Positions 55,483 to 63,977 are shown, counted from the stretch's first letter. The stretch is 64,000 nucleotides of DNA from Candidatus Dechloromonas phosphorivorans (GCA_016721185.1 JADKIP010000012.1:186001-250000); one strand, 5' to 3'. Numbers and translations are program-made. Notes: generated by a model not told the origin, from the letters alone.

Positions 55483-56330
55483 GATGCAGCGCTCACCGGC
55501 GGCGGTTCCGCGCCGCCCGGTCGTTTATACCGGTTGTACCCCCACAGGTATTGGGTCGGACATTGACGCACCAAAGCTTCAATTTCTCGATTAATTTGCA
55601 GTGCACGGTCAACCGTTGAACCGCTCAAAACCTCCCGCGGCGGATGTAAATGCAGGCGGTAGCCGCGCCCGTTCGGCAAACGCTCGCCCCACGCCATTAA
55701 GGTGGTCGCGCCAGTTTCCGTTAGGCGCGCGGCCAGGGTCATCGTGTAGGCTGGCTTGCCAAAAAAATCGAGCCAGATACCCTCGCCCAGCTTTGGCGCC
55801 TGATCTGGCAACATGCCGACGGCCTGACCTTTTTTCAGTGCCTTGATCAACAAACGAACGCCGGACAAATCGGCCGGTGCCAAATGCAGGTGCTCACGCT
55901 TGCGGCCGTCGAGAATCATCTGCCGAATGGCGGCTTGGCGCGGCGGGCGATAAAGCACCGTGATATCCCCAAAGGCCGAGTAATACTGTGCCGTAATCTC
56001 AAAGCAGCCTAAATGCGGCGTCAGAAAAACAATGCCATTCCCCGCCCGTTGCGCCGCTTCGACATACTCCCATCCCTGCACATCAACCACCTGAGCGGTG
56101 GTTTCCTCAAGCGTTCGTAACCAGATGCGGGCCAATTCGAGCATCTGTTTGCCCGCTTCCGCGACTGCTTTACCGCGCAAGGAAGGATCGATTCCGGCCT
56201 GAGTCATATTTTCCAGCACATGACGGCGATAGGTCGGAGAGAGTAGATAAACCAGCCTGCCAAGCCAGTCGCCCAAGAGGTGCAGGACGCTTAAAGGGAG
56301 GCTACTTAAAACTCTGAAAATAAAAACCAT
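55479..56330 (-). CDS. Lipid A-type acyltransferase paralogue
   Basis: 283 residues. The catalytic box is FLTPHLGCFEITAQY, the HX4E variant of the motif, followed by GMLPDQAPKLGEGIWLDFFG and TMTLAARLTETGATTLMAWG. The frame allows 16 more residues, but MVFIFRVLSSLPLSVLHLLG starts the family's membrane segment. With the next gene it forms a two-gene acyltransferase pair, probably adding secondary acyl chains to lipid A. It is divergent from metK. Confidence 0.87.
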   Translation of the reverse strand: MVFIFRVLSSLPLSVLHLLGDWLGRLVYLLSPTYRRHVLENMTQAGIDPSLRGKAVAEAGKQMLELARIWLRTLEETTAQVVDVQGWEYVEAAQRAGNGIVFLTPHLGCFEITAQYYSAFGDITVLYRPPRQAAIRQMILDGRKREHLHLAPADLSGVRLLIKALKKGQAVGMLPDQAPKLGEGIWLDFFGKPAYTMTLAARLTETGATTLMAWGERLPNGRGYRLHLHPPREVLSGSTVDRALQINREIEALVRQCPTQYLWGYNRYKRPGGAEPPPVSAAS

Positions 56331-56343
56331 GTAACCCCGGGGG

Positions 56344-56371
56344 TTGATAGCCGCCACGAAAAGATTAATAT
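56344..56371 (+). promoter_or_regulatory. Possible sigma-70 promoter of metK
   Basis: TTGATA (56344-56349) and TAATAT (56366-56371) with a 16-bp spacer lie in the gap before metK. A start near 56378 would give a leader of about 110 nt. The assignment is by eye only. Confidence 0.4.
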
Positions 56372-56394
56372 TATGCAATCGCCGAGTTAAACAG

Positions 56395-56486
56395 ACAACT
56401 TGCGGGGCGATTCATAAATGCCGCTAAAGCGTCACCCGCTCGTGGTCCGAAGCCGGTAACGTCGGAAAAAGGACCGTAGGAGTTGT
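56395..56486 (+). promoter_or_regulatory. Possible structured metK leader RNA
   Basis: An outer pair ACAACT (56395-56400) with AGTTGT (56481-56486) could close around two inner hairpins, GCGGG with CCCGC (56402-56406/56435-56439) and GGTCC with GGACC (56444-56448/56471-56475). The 3' arm of the outer pair covers the end of the AGGAG ribosome site. It does not match any SAM or SAH riboswitch class I can recall. Confidence 0.35.
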
Positions 56487-56487
56487 A

Positions 56488-57651
56488 ATGAGCGAGTATC
56501 TATTTACCTCGGAATCCGTTTCCGAAGGCCATCCCGACAAAGTTTCCGACCAGATCTCCGATGCCATTCTTGACGCCATTCTGGCGCAGGACAAGCATTC
56601 CCGGGTTGCTGCCGAAACCCTCTGCAATACCGGCCTGGTCGTGCTGGCTGGCGAAATCACCACCAACGCCAACGTGGACTACATTCAGATTGCCCGCGAA
56701 ACGCTAAAGCGTATCGGCTACGACAACACCGAGTATGGTATCGACTACAAAGGCTGCGCCGTGCTGGTCGCCTATGACAAACAGAGCCCTGATATCGCTC
56801 AGGGTGTCAATAAAGCTTACGACGACGGCCTCGGTCAAGGCGCTGGCGACCAGGGTCTGATGTTCGGCTACGCCTGCGATGAAACAGCATCATTGATGCC
56901 GCTACCGATTTACCTGTCGCACCGCTTGGTTGAACGCCAAGCCATGCTGCGCAAGGATGGCCGCCTGCCTTGGGCACGCCCTGACGCAAAGTCGCAGGTC
57001 ACCATTCGTTACGTCGATGGCAAGGCGCACTCGATCGACACTGTTGTCTTGTCAACCCAGCACTCGCCGGACATCAGTCTGGAAGACCTGCGCGAAGCGA
57101 CCATCGAGGAAATCATCAAGCCAGTTCTGCCCAAGGAACTAATCAAGGGCAACATCAAGTTTCTGGTGAACCCGACCGGCCGTTTTGTTGTTGGCGGACC
57201 TCAGGGCGATTGTGGCCTGACCGGCCGCAAGATCATTGTTGACACCTACGGCGGCGCGGCACCCCACGGTGGCGGCGCATTCTCCGGCAAAGATCCTTCC
57301 AAGGTTGATCGTTCCGCAGCCTATGCCGGGCGTTATGTCGCCAAAAACATCGTTGCCGCCGGATTGGCTTCGCGCTGCCTGGTACAGATTTCCTATGCCA
57401 TCGGCGTTGCGGAACCCACATCGATCATGGTGGAAACCTATGGCACCGGCAAGGTCAGTAACGAAACGCTAACCATCTTGGTCAAAAAGCATTTTGATCT
57501 GCGCCCGAAAGGCATCGTCAATATGCTCGATCTACTCCGCCCGATTTACCAGAAGACCGCTGCTTACGGCCACTTTGGCCGCGATGAACCGGAATTCACC
57601 TGGGAAGCAGTTGACCGTGCCAATCTGTTGAGAACAGATGCGGGACTCTGA
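56488..57651 (+). CDS. metK: S-adenosylmethionine synthetase
   Basis: 387 residues. GHPDKVSDQISDAILDA near the start, GAGDQGLMFGYA and GGGAFSGKDPSKVDRSAAY are the family signatures. It makes SAM from methionine and ATP. AGGAG lies 5 bp before the ATG. A strong terminator follows, so it is a single-gene unit. It is 1.4 kb from ahcY and 3.4 kb from metF, completing the methyl cycle genes in this window. Confidence 0.98.
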   Translation: MSEYLFTSESVSEGHPDKVSDQISDAILDAILAQDKHSRVAAETLCNTGLVVLAGEITTNANVDYIQIARETLKRIGYDNTEYGIDYKGCAVLVAYDKQSPDIAQGVNKAYDDGLGQGAGDQGLMFGYACDETASLMPLPIYLSHRLVERQAMLRKDGRLPWARPDAKSQVTIRYVDGKAHSIDTVVLSTQHSPDISLEDLREATIEEIIKPVLPKELIKGNIKFLVNPTGRFVVGGPQGDCGLTGRKIIVDTYGGAAPHGGGAFSGKDPSKVDRSAAYAGRYVAKNIVAAGLASRCLVQISYAIGVAEPTSIMVETYGTGKVSNETLTILVKKHFDLRPKGIVNMLDLLRPIYQKTAAYGHFGRDEPEFTWEAVDRANLLRTDAGL

Positions 57652-57672
57652 GCAATAAAAGTGCGTGACGCC

Positions 57673-57701
57673 AAAGGGAGCTTCGAGGCTCCCTTTTTTA
57701 T
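57673..57701 (+). terminator. Rho-independent terminator of metK
   Basis: The stem GGGAGC-ttcgag-GCTCCC (57676-57693) is followed by TTTTTTATT, directly after the metK stop. Confidence 0.92.
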
Positions 57702-57718
57702 TGCTAGAATTAAAACTT

Positions 57719-58924
57719 ATGTTAAAAAAGATATCTGTCGAACAACTTTGCCTCGGCATGCACCTTCAGGATTTTTGTGGGGCATGGCTAGACCACCCAT
57801 TCTGGCGCACCAAGTTTGTATTAACTGATGCAAAGGACATCAAGCTGATTTTGGAAAGCCCGATCAAGGAAGTATGGATCGATATTTCCAAGGGATTGGA
57901 TATCAACACGGATGACGCCAGCAGTGGAACCGCCCAAGTCATTGCTGAAGAAATCCCCCCCACGCCACCTGTCGTTCAGAAGAAGACATCATTCAACGAT
58001 GAGGTGAAACGCGCTGCCAACATTTGTGCCAAAGGTAAGGAAGCTGTCGTTTCGATGTTCCAGGAAGCCCGCATGGGCTTGGCCATTGAAGCCGAAGCGG
58101 CGGCACCTTTGGTTGAGGAAATATCCAATTCGGTGCTACGTAATCCGGGCGCACTGATTAGTCTGGCTCGCCTGAAAACAGCAGACGATTACACCTTCAT
58201 GCACTCGGTGGCCGTCTGCGCCCTGATGATTGCCCTTGCTCGCAAACTCGGGCTGGACGAGCAGCAAACTCGCGATGCTGGCATGGCCGGACTGCTGCAC
58301 GACCTTGGCAAAGCCATGATTCCAATGGAAATTCTTAACAAGCCGGGCAAGTTGACCGACGAGGAATTCGACTTGGTCAAGACCCATCCGGAGGAGGGAC
58401 ATAAATTGCTGCTCGGGGGCATAGGCATCAGCGAAATGACGCGGGATGTCTGTCTGCATCATCATGAAAAAATCGATGGCAGCGGTTACCCTAAACGATT
58501 GAATGGCGAAACGATGAGCCTGTTCGCCAAAATGGGCGCGGTCTGTGACGTATACGATGCCGTCACATCAAACCGCCCGTACAAGGCAGGCTGGGATCCC
58601 GCCGAATCAATCAAGCGGATGGCCGAATGGAAGGGGCACTTCGACCCCGTCGTATTTCAGGCCTTCGTCAAAAGCCTCGGTATCTACCCGATTGGATCCT
58701 TCATTCGACTCGAATCAGGCAAACTCGGCGTCGTCATTGAACAGGGCGAGCAGTCACTGCTCAAACCCAAGGTTCGCGTCTTTTTCTCGACCAAATCGCA
58801 AGCCTATATCAAGCCTGAAACCATTGATCTAGCCCGGAGCCCCGAGAAAATTGCCGGTCGGGAGGATGCCGCAAAATGGGGTATCAAGGATATCGACCGT
58901 TACTGGATTGGCGACAAAACCTGA
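57719..58924 (+). CDS. HD-GYP domain protein with N-terminal DUF3391, likely c-di-GMP phosphodiesterase
   Basis: 401 residues. The N-terminal DUF3391 region begins MLKKISVEQLCLGMHLQDFC. The HD-GYP domain has MHSVAVCALMIALARKLGLD, LLHDLGKAMIP, VCLHHHEKIDGSGYP (the GYP loop intact) and GAVCDVYDAVTSNRPYK. All metal ligands are present, so hydrolysis of c-di-GMP is expected, with pili as a plausible downstream target. An upstream in-frame ATG would run into the metK terminator, so the ATG at 57719 is used. The 3' end contains the ahcY promoter. Confidence 0.92.
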   Translation: MLKKISVEQLCLGMHLQDFCGAWLDHPFWRTKFVLTDAKDIKLILESPIKEVWIDISKGLDINTDDASSGTAQVIAEEIPPTPPVVQKKTSFNDEVKRAANICAKGKEAVVSMFQEARMGLAIEAEAAAPLVEEISNSVLRNPGALISLARLKTADDYTFMHSVAVCALMIALARKLGLDEQQTRDAGMAGLLHDLGKAMIPMEILNKPGKLTDEEFDLVKTHPEEGHKLLLGGIGISEMTRDVCLHHHEKIDGSGYPKRLNGETMSLFAKMGAVCDVYDAVTSNRPYKAGWDPAESIKRMAEWKGHFDPVVFQAFVKSLGIYPIGSFIRLESGKLGVVIEQGEQSLLKPKVRVFFSTKSQAYIKPETIDLARSPEKIAGREDAAKWGIKDIDRYWIGDKT

Positions 58925-58939
58925 AAGCAGATTTATAAT
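58911..58939 (+). promoter_or_regulatory. Sigma-70-type promoter of the ahcY riboswitch transcript
   Basis: GCGACA (58911-58916) and a perfect TATAAT (58934-58939) with a 17-bp spacer lie across the end of the HD-GYP gene. Transcription would begin near 58946, just before the riboswitch. Confidence 0.65.
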
Positions 58940-58948
58940 CAGAACTTA

Positions 58949-59022
58949 ACCGAGGAGCGCTGCAGGGGCTTAGTTTTCAAAACTACTCTCTCAGGCTCGG
59001 TTTGTAACTGCGCTCACCCAAT
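58949..59022 (+). promoter_or_regulatory. S-adenosylhomocysteine (SAH) riboswitch
   Basis: The sequence has the conserved SAH aptamer: CCGAGGAGCGCTGC (58949-58963), a variable hairpin, CAGGCTCGG (58992-59000) closing the CCGAG stem, and the pseudoknot strand GCGCTCACCC (59010-59019) matching the GGAGCGC core. It sits 70 bp before ahcY. The class turns on SAH hydrolase when SAH builds up. A further GC-rich hairpin region (59025-59065) between it and the start could be the expression platform. Confidence 0.93.
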
Positions 59023-59090
59023 TAACCCCGTGCCGGGCACGGGATGCCGGGTGAGCATCCCTCCCGGCCACAGTTATTCAGGAGCTTACT

Positions 59091-60491
59091 GTGGCTGCAT
59101 TCAATGATTACGTTATTGCCGATCTAAACCTTGCCGACTGGGGTCGCAAGGAAATTCGTATTGCCGAAACCGAAATGCCGGGCTTGATGGCGATTCGCGA
59201 TGAATTCGCGAAAGCCCAGCCGCTCAAGGGTGCGCGCATCACCGGTTCACTGCACATGACGATCCAGACCGCCGTCCTGATCGAGACCTTGACCGCGCTC
59301 GGCGCCGAAGTCCGCTGGGCTTCCTGCAACATCTTCTCGACGCAGGACCACGCGGCAGCCGCTATTGCCGCCCAGAGCATTCCCGTCTTTGCCGTCAAGG
59401 GTGAGACCCTGACGGATTACTGGGATTACACCCACCGCATTTTCGAATGGGCTGACGGCGGCTACACGAACATGATTCTTGACGACGGTGGCGATGCGAC
59501 GCTACTGCTGCATCTTGGCGCTCGTGCCGAAAAAGACATCTCCCTGTTGAGCGCACCGGGCTCTGAAGAAGAAACCATTCTTTTCGCCGCCATCAAGGCC
59601 AAGATTGCGCTCGATCCGACCTGGTATTCCGTGCGCCTGGCTGCAATCAAGGGGGTTACCGAGGAAACCACGACTGGCGTACATCGTCTTTACCAGATGC
59701 ACGAACGCGGCGAACTCAAGTTCCCGGCGATCAATGTTAACGACTCCGTCACCAAATCCAAGTTCGACAATCTCTATGGTTGCCGTGAATCACTGGTCGA
59801 CGGCATCAAGCGTGCGACTGACGTAATGATTGCCGGAAAGGTTGCCGTCGTGGCTGGTTATGGCGATGTGGGCAAGGGCTCCGCTCAGGCTTTGCGCGCC
59901 CTTTCCGCTCAAGTCTGGGTCACCGAGATCGACCCGATCTGCGCCCTGCAGGCTGCCATGGAAGGCTACCGCGTGGTAACCATGGAATATGCCGCCGCCA
60001 AGGCTGACATCTTCGTCACCACGACCGGCAACTTCCACGTCATCACGCATGACCATATGGCCGCCATGAAGGATCAGGCGATCGTCTGCAACATCGGCCA
60101 CTTCGATAACGAAATCGACGTTGCCTCGATTGAAAAATACCAGTGGGAAGAGATCAAACCGCAAGTCGATCACGTCATTTTCCCGGACGGCAAGCGCATT
60201 ATTCTGCTGGCCAAGGGTCGCCTGGTGAACCTCGGTTGCGGCACGGGCCATCCCTCCTACGTAATGAGTTCCTCCTTCGCCAATCAGACGATTGCGCAGA
60301 TCGAACTGTTCTTGCGCACGGCGGATTACCCGGTCGGCGTTTATACGCTGCCCAAGCATCTCGATGAAAAGGTCGCTCGTCTGCAACTGCAAAAACTCAA
60401 TGCGCAACTCAGCGTTCTGACTGAGCAGCAAGCAGCCTATATTGGTGTCCCCATCAACGGCCCCTACAAGGCCAATCAGTACCGCTACTAA
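59091..60491 (+). CDS. ahcY: Adenosylhomocysteinase
   Basis: 466 residues, usual for the proteobacterial form with its extra loop. The start is GTG with CAGGAG upstream. Motifs: MTIQTAVLIETLTALGAEVR, SCNIFSTQDHAAAAIA, the NAD loop VAGYGDVGKGSAQALRAL and the C-terminal NGPYKANQYRY. It splits SAH to adenosine and homocysteine, relieving inhibition of methyltransferases. It is controlled by the riboswitch in front and is followed by a holin-like gene after 3 bp. Confidence 0.98.
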   Translation: MAAFNDYVIADLNLADWGRKEIRIAETEMPGLMAIRDEFAKAQPLKGARITGSLHMTIQTAVLIETLTALGAEVRWASCNIFSTQDHAAAAIAAQSIPVFAVKGETLTDYWDYTHRIFEWADGGYTNMILDDGGDATLLLHLGARAEKDISLLSAPGSEEETILFAAIKAKIALDPTWYSVRLAAIKGVTEETTTGVHRLYQMHERGELKFPAINVNDSVTKSKFDNLYGCRESLVDGIKRATDVMIAGKVAVVAGYGDVGKGSAQALRALSAQVWVTEIDPICALQAAMEGYRVVTMEYAAAKADIFVTTTGNFHVITHDHMAAMKDQAIVCNIGHFDNEIDVASIEKYQWEEIKPQVDHVIFPDGKRIILLAKGRLVNLGCGTGHPSYVMSSSFANQTIAQIELFLRTADYPVGVYTLPKHLDEKVARLQLQKLNAQLSVLTEQQAAYIGVPINGPYKANQYRY

Positions 60492-60494
60492 ATC

Positions 60495-60845
60495 ATGCGC
60501 TTACTCGCCATCTGGATTGTCAATGCGCTGGCCCTGCTTGCGCTGCCCTGGGTCATGCCATCAATTCAAGTGGCGAGTTTCAGTACGGCGTTAATCGTTG
60601 CCCTCGTTCTGGGGTTGATTAACGCCATCCTGCGCCCATTGCTCATTCTGCTCACCCTGCCCGTTACCTTGCTAACGCTGGGATTGTTCATATTTGTCAT
60701 CAACGCGCTGCTCTTCCAACTGGCGGACAAGCTTATCGATGGCTTCAACGTTGGCGGCTTTTGGTCCGCGCTCATCGGTTCTGTCCTCTACAGCCTGATC
60801 TCCTGGGCGCTCAGCAGCCTGTTTTTTTCGTCAAAGAAAAATTGA
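60495..60845 (+). CDS. Phage holin family (4TM) membrane protein
   Basis: 116 residues with four hydrophobic segments (LLAIWIVNALALLALPWVMP, then LIVALVLGLINAILRPLLIL, LLTLGLFIFVINALLFQLAD and FWSALIGSVLYSLISWALSS). The INAILRPLL and NALLFQLAD motifs are typical of the PF04020-type holin family. No phage genes are near. The ahcY-holin-metF order is common in betaproteobacteria; the role in methyl metabolism is unknown. Confidence 0.85.
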   Translation: MRLLAIWIVNALALLALPWVMPSIQVASFSTALIVALVLGLINAILRPLLILLTLPVTLLTLGLFIFVINALLFQLADKLIDGFNVGGFWSALIGSVLYSLISWALSSLFFSSKKN

Positions 60846-61055
60846 ATTGCCGAGACAGTGATTGGACAATCAACTATTGGCCGGCGCTTCAGCCCGCATC
60901 ATCTAGAAAATGCCTGATAAATTTGCCCAAAATCACGGTTGACCGCAGCAATGGATCCTAACAACCTTCACAGCCGCTGTGCCGGACTGAAACCATCAGT
61001 ACGCTGACCGAAATGTCGGTCATGGCAATCACGACATCTCCCTCTGGTCAAACAA
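60846..61055. other. Intergenic gap before metF
   Basis: A 210-bp gap, the longest in the window. It holds one GGTTGACCGCA word (60937-60947) and a small hairpin GACCG-aaatgt-CGGTC (61006-61021). I see no open frame, tRNA or clear promoter. Confidence 0.5.
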
Positions 61056-61886
61056 ATGAAACCTGAAATCTCCATTGAATTCTTCCCGCCCCAAACGCCG
61101 GAAGGTATTGAAAAGCTGCGGTCAACCCGCGCTACGCTGGCAAAACTGCAGCCCAGTTTTTTCTCGGTCACCTACGGTGCAGGCGGCTCAACCCGTGAAC
61201 GCACCTTCAATGTCGTCAAGGAAATCGCTGCCGAAGGTTTTGATGCCGCACCGCACCTATCCTGCATTGGATCGACCCGTGAGAGCATTCGCGAAATTCT
61301 CAACGAATACAAGTCAGCCAATATCAAACGCACCGTCGCCCTGCGTGGCGACCTGCCCTCCGGCATGGCCGAGACCGGCGAGTTTCGCTACGCCAATGAA
61401 TTGGTTGAGTTTATCCGCGCTGAAACCGGTGACTGGTTCAGCATCGAAGTCGCAGCCTACCCCGAATGGCACCCACAAGCGCGCAGCCCGAAAGACGACC
61501 TTGAAGCGTTCGCCCGCAAGGTCAAGGCGGGTGCCAACTCAGCCATCACGCAATACTTTTACAACACCGACGCCTACTTTCACTTCGTCGATGAAGCCCG
61601 CGCACTGGGTGTCGACGTACCGATTGTGCCTGGCATCATGCCCATCGCCGGCTTTACAAAACTGGCCCGCTTCTCCGATGCCTGCGGCACAGACATTCCA
61701 CGCTGGATGCGCAAGAAATTCGAGAGCTATGGCGATGACGCCGACTCGATCCGCGCCTTCGGCCTGGATGTGGTCACCGAACTCTGCGAACGCCTTCTCA
61801 AAGGCGGCGCCCCCGGCCTGCATTTTTACTGCATGAACCAGGCTGCGCTAACGACAGAAATCTGCCACCGCCTGAAACTGGATTAA
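61056..61886 (+). CDS. metF: Methylenetetrahydrofolate reductase
   Basis: 276 residues. It starts MKPEISIEFFPPQTPEG, has FSVTYGAGGSTRERT, the FAD-contact LRGDLPSG, QYFYNTDAYFHFVDEAR and PGIMPIAGFTKLARFSD. It makes methyl-THF for methionine synthesis. The ribosome site is weak, and a 210-bp gap separates it from the holin-like gene, so it may have its own promoter. Confidence 0.96.
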   Translation: MKPEISIEFFPPQTPEGIEKLRSTRATLAKLQPSFFSVTYGAGGSTRERTFNVVKEIAAEGFDAAPHLSCIGSTRESIREILNEYKSANIKRTVALRGDLPSGMAETGEFRYANELVEFIRAETGDWFSIEVAAYPEWHPQARSPKDDLEAFARKVKAGANSAITQYFYNTDAYFHFVDEARALGVDVPIVPGIMPIAGFTKLARFSDACGTDIPRWMRKKFESYGDDADSIRAFGLDVVTELCERLLKGGAPGLHFYCMNQAALTTEICHRLKLD

Positions 61887-61928
61887 GCCCGCCAACACAG
61901 CAAGCGGGCATACGAGTAAGATTTGCCA

Positions 61929-62765
61929 ATGAATCGCACTGAAGCCCTGAAGATAATTTGTGACCAATCCCGGCAGGGAGAATTGATTTTTCCGACCGGC
62001 TTGGATGTCTCGCTCAAAATACTCCGCGTGCTCGATGACCCGGACTGCCACATTGACCAGGCGGCCAAACTGATTCTTGGCGAACCGCTGCTTTCGGCGC
62101 GAATCGTTGCCGTCGCCAATAGTACGGTCTACAACCGTTCCGGCCAAAAAATCACCGATCTACGCAATGCCGTGTCGCGCATCGGGCTGCGTACCGCACG
62201 CGCCCTAACGGCGGCCATCGCAACCCGGCAAATGGCAGGAAGCCCGACATTCCCCGCCTTGCGCGCCACTACCGCTCGCCTTTGGGAACACACCGCACAC
62301 GTTGCAGCACTAGCTCACGTCATCGCCCGCCGGGTTACCCACCAGGATGCAGAAACTGCTCTATTTGCCGGCATCGTTCACGAAATTGGCGGCTTCTACT
62401 TAATCTCACGTGCCAAAGATTTTCCCGGGCTGCTCGACGGAGAACCCGCAGAATGGGCCGAACAGGCGGAAGCCGAGATTGGTCGAGCGATACTCGTCCG
62501 GCTATCCGTCCCGGATGCGGTCATTGGTGCCATTGAATCAATGTGGGAGGGCTACCTGGCCCTTCCACCAGTATCACTCGGTGACACCCTTCTGCTTGCC
62601 AACGATCTCTCCCCGGTTGCCTCACCCCTGTATGAAACCGCCGAGATCCGCAACCCCGCTGATGCCCCGGTTATTGATTCGATTATCGATGAACAAACGC
62701 TCAGCAGCATCCTTAGCGAATCTGTCGCCGAAGTCGAATCCCTCACTGCAGCCCTGCAGTTTTAA
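61929..62765 (+). CDS. HDOD-domain protein
   Basis: 278 residues. The HDOD domain runs from about residue 15 to 215: FPTGLDVSLKILRVLDDPDC, EPLLSARIVAVANSTVYNRS and GIVHEIGGFYLISRAKDFPG. HDOD proteins lack full HD metal chemistry and act as signalling scaffolds, often with chemotaxis, pilus or second-messenger systems. A TTG two codons upstream is also possible. The gene ends just before the terminator of mscS. Confidence 0.85.
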   Translation: MNRTEALKIICDQSRQGELIFPTGLDVSLKILRVLDDPDCHIDQAAKLILGEPLLSARIVAVANSTVYNRSGQKITDLRNAVSRIGLRTARALTAAIATRQMAGSPTFPALRATTARLWEHTAHVAALAHVIARRVTHQDAETALFAGIVHEIGGFYLISRAKDFPGLLDGEPAEWAEQAEAEIGRAILVRLSVPDAVIGAIESMWEGYLALPPVSLGDTLLLANDLSPVASPLYETAEIRNPADAPVIDSIIDEQTLSSILSESVAEVESLTAALQF

Positions 62766-62795
62766 ATAAAAAAGCCCGCACCAATGCGGGCCTCA
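62764..62795 (-). terminator. Rho-independent terminator of mscS
   Basis: The stem GCCCGCA-ccaa-TGCGGGC (62774-62791) is followed on the minus strand by TTTTTT. It lies between the convergent HDOD and mscS genes. Confidence 0.88.
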
Positions 62796-62813
62796 ACAAC
62801 GAATAGAAATAAC

Positions 62814-63638
62814 TCAGTTGCTCTGCGTCAAAATGACGCTCTGAGCCGGCATCGGTGCCGGGAAGCCAGCCTCTGCCAACGCTTCACGAATCATCTTGTT
62901 GGTATCGAAATAAACCTGCCAGTAATTATCGTTATGGCAATAAGGACGCACCGCCAGAACCGGGCCCACCAGCGTAAAGTCCAGAATTTCCACATCAACC
63001 TTCGGTTCGGCCAGCACGTTCGGGATAGTCGCAATTTTCTCTCGAAGCACTGCCATGGCGGCTTGATGATCGGCAGCACCCGACAACTGGCACTTCAAAT
63101 CTACGCGCCGAAACGGGTTGACCGTGAAGTTCTGGATCGTGTCACTGAATATCTTGTTATTACCCACAATAGTTTGCACATTGTCCGGCGTATTTACTGT
63201 CGTTGTGAACAAACCCAACTCGGTCACCGTACCGGTAACACCGGCCACAGTAACGAAATCGCCCACCTTCATCGGCCGCAAAACCACCAAAAACGCACCC
63301 GCTGCAAAATTGGCAAGCAACCCAGACCACGCCAACCCAATTGCCACACCGCCTGCGGCAATCAAGGCAGCGAATGTGGTTGTTTGAATCCCGAAATATC
63401 CCAAAATCCCGACAACCAGCAGCACATTCAAAGTGACGGTGATAACCGACCCGAGGTAGCGCAACACGGTGGGATCAACCTTCTGCTTCTCCAGCGAAGC
63501 GCGAACCATGCTGAGAACCATGCCAATCAACCAACGACCAATCACCCAAAAGGCAATGGCGGCCAAGATTTTTATGCCCACGTCCGTCGCTGTCGTCACG
63601 ATCAGATCCTGATACCGGGAAATATCCTGTTCAGTCAT
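62814..63638 (-). CDS. Small-conductance mechanosensitive channel, MscS family
   Basis: 274 residues, the size of MscS. Membrane segments: GIKILAAIAFWVIGRWLIGM, then VITVTLNVLLVVGILGYFGI and the pore helix GVAIGLAWSGLLANFAAGAF. The MscS beta domain follows (RPMKVGDFVTVAGVTGTVTE, then TPDNVQTIVGNNKIFSD). It opens on membrane tension at low osmolarity. It is transcribed alone. Confidence 0.95.
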   Translation of the reverse strand: MTEQDISRYQDLIVTTATDVGIKILAAIAFWVIGRWLIGMVLSMVRASLEKQKVDPTVLRYLGSVITVTLNVLLVVGILGYFGIQTTTFAALIAAGGVAIGLAWSGLLANFAAGAFLVVLRPMKVGDFVTVAGVTGTVTELGLFTTTVNTPDNVQTIVGNNKIFSDTIQNFTVNPFRRVDLKCQLSGAADHQAAMAVLREKIATIPNVLAEPKVDVEILDFTLVGPVLAVRPYCHNDNYWQVYFDTNKMIREALAEAGFPAPMPAQSVILTQSN

Positions 63639-63764
63639 CTCTTTTCTCCATAAAAATGAAAAACGTAAATATTAAAGTGCCCACTGATTATTCTATCCAT
63701 TGTTCCTATAGAAACCATATTGTCATTAAATCTAGCGGCAACCTCCATCAATAAACAAAGTTCG

Positions 63765-63793
63765 TTGACGCACCTTGGCTCGATCTATATAAT
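63765..63793 (+). promoter_or_regulatory. Sigma-70 promoter of the tRNA-Lys genes
   Basis: TTGACG (63765-63770) and TATAAT (63788-63793) with a 17-bp spacer lie 15 bp before the first tRNA. The discriminator (TCGCGCTC) is GC-rich, as in stable-RNA promoters under stringent control. Confidence 0.85.
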
Positions 63794-63808
63794 TCGCGCT
63801 CTTCAAGT

Positions 63809-63884
63809 GGGTCGGTAGCTCAGTCGGTAGAGCAGCGGACTTTTAATCCGTTGGTCCCGAGTTCGAATCTCGGCCGACCCACCA
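63809..63884 (+). tRNA. tRNA-Lys (anticodon TTT)
   Basis: 76 nt cloverleaf: acceptor GGGTCGG pairs with CCGACCC, the D-loop is AGCTCAGTCGGTAGAGC, the anticodon loop is CTTTTAA with TTT, the T-loop is GTTCGAATC, and CCA is encoded at the 3' end. Confidence 0.97.
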
Positions 63885-63901
63885 TAAACTCCATGGAAGA
63901 T

Positions 63902-63977
63902 GGGGCGTTAGCTCAGTTGGTAGAGCAGCGGACTCTTAATCCGTAGGTCGACAGTTCGAATCTGTCACGCCCCACCA
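63902..63977 (+). tRNA. tRNA-Lys (anticodon CTT)
   Basis: 76 nt: acceptor GGGGCGT pairs with ACGCCCC, the anticodon loop is CTCTTAA with CTT, the T-loop is GTTCGAATC, CCA encoded. The anticodon stem is the same as in the first tRNA, so the pair probably reads AAA and AAG with a shared ancestor. Only 17 bp separates them, and both should come from one transcript. Confidence 0.95.

Noticed and set aside
60495..60845. Holin-like gene as a sign of prophage
   Set aside because: No phage genes, attachment sites or composition change are near; the gene order ahcY-holin-metF is common in betaproteobacteria.
63809..63977. tRNA pair as an integration site with an adjacent island
   Set aside because: No direct repeat of a tRNA 3' end or integrase is visible inside the window; the sequence after 63977 is too short to judge.
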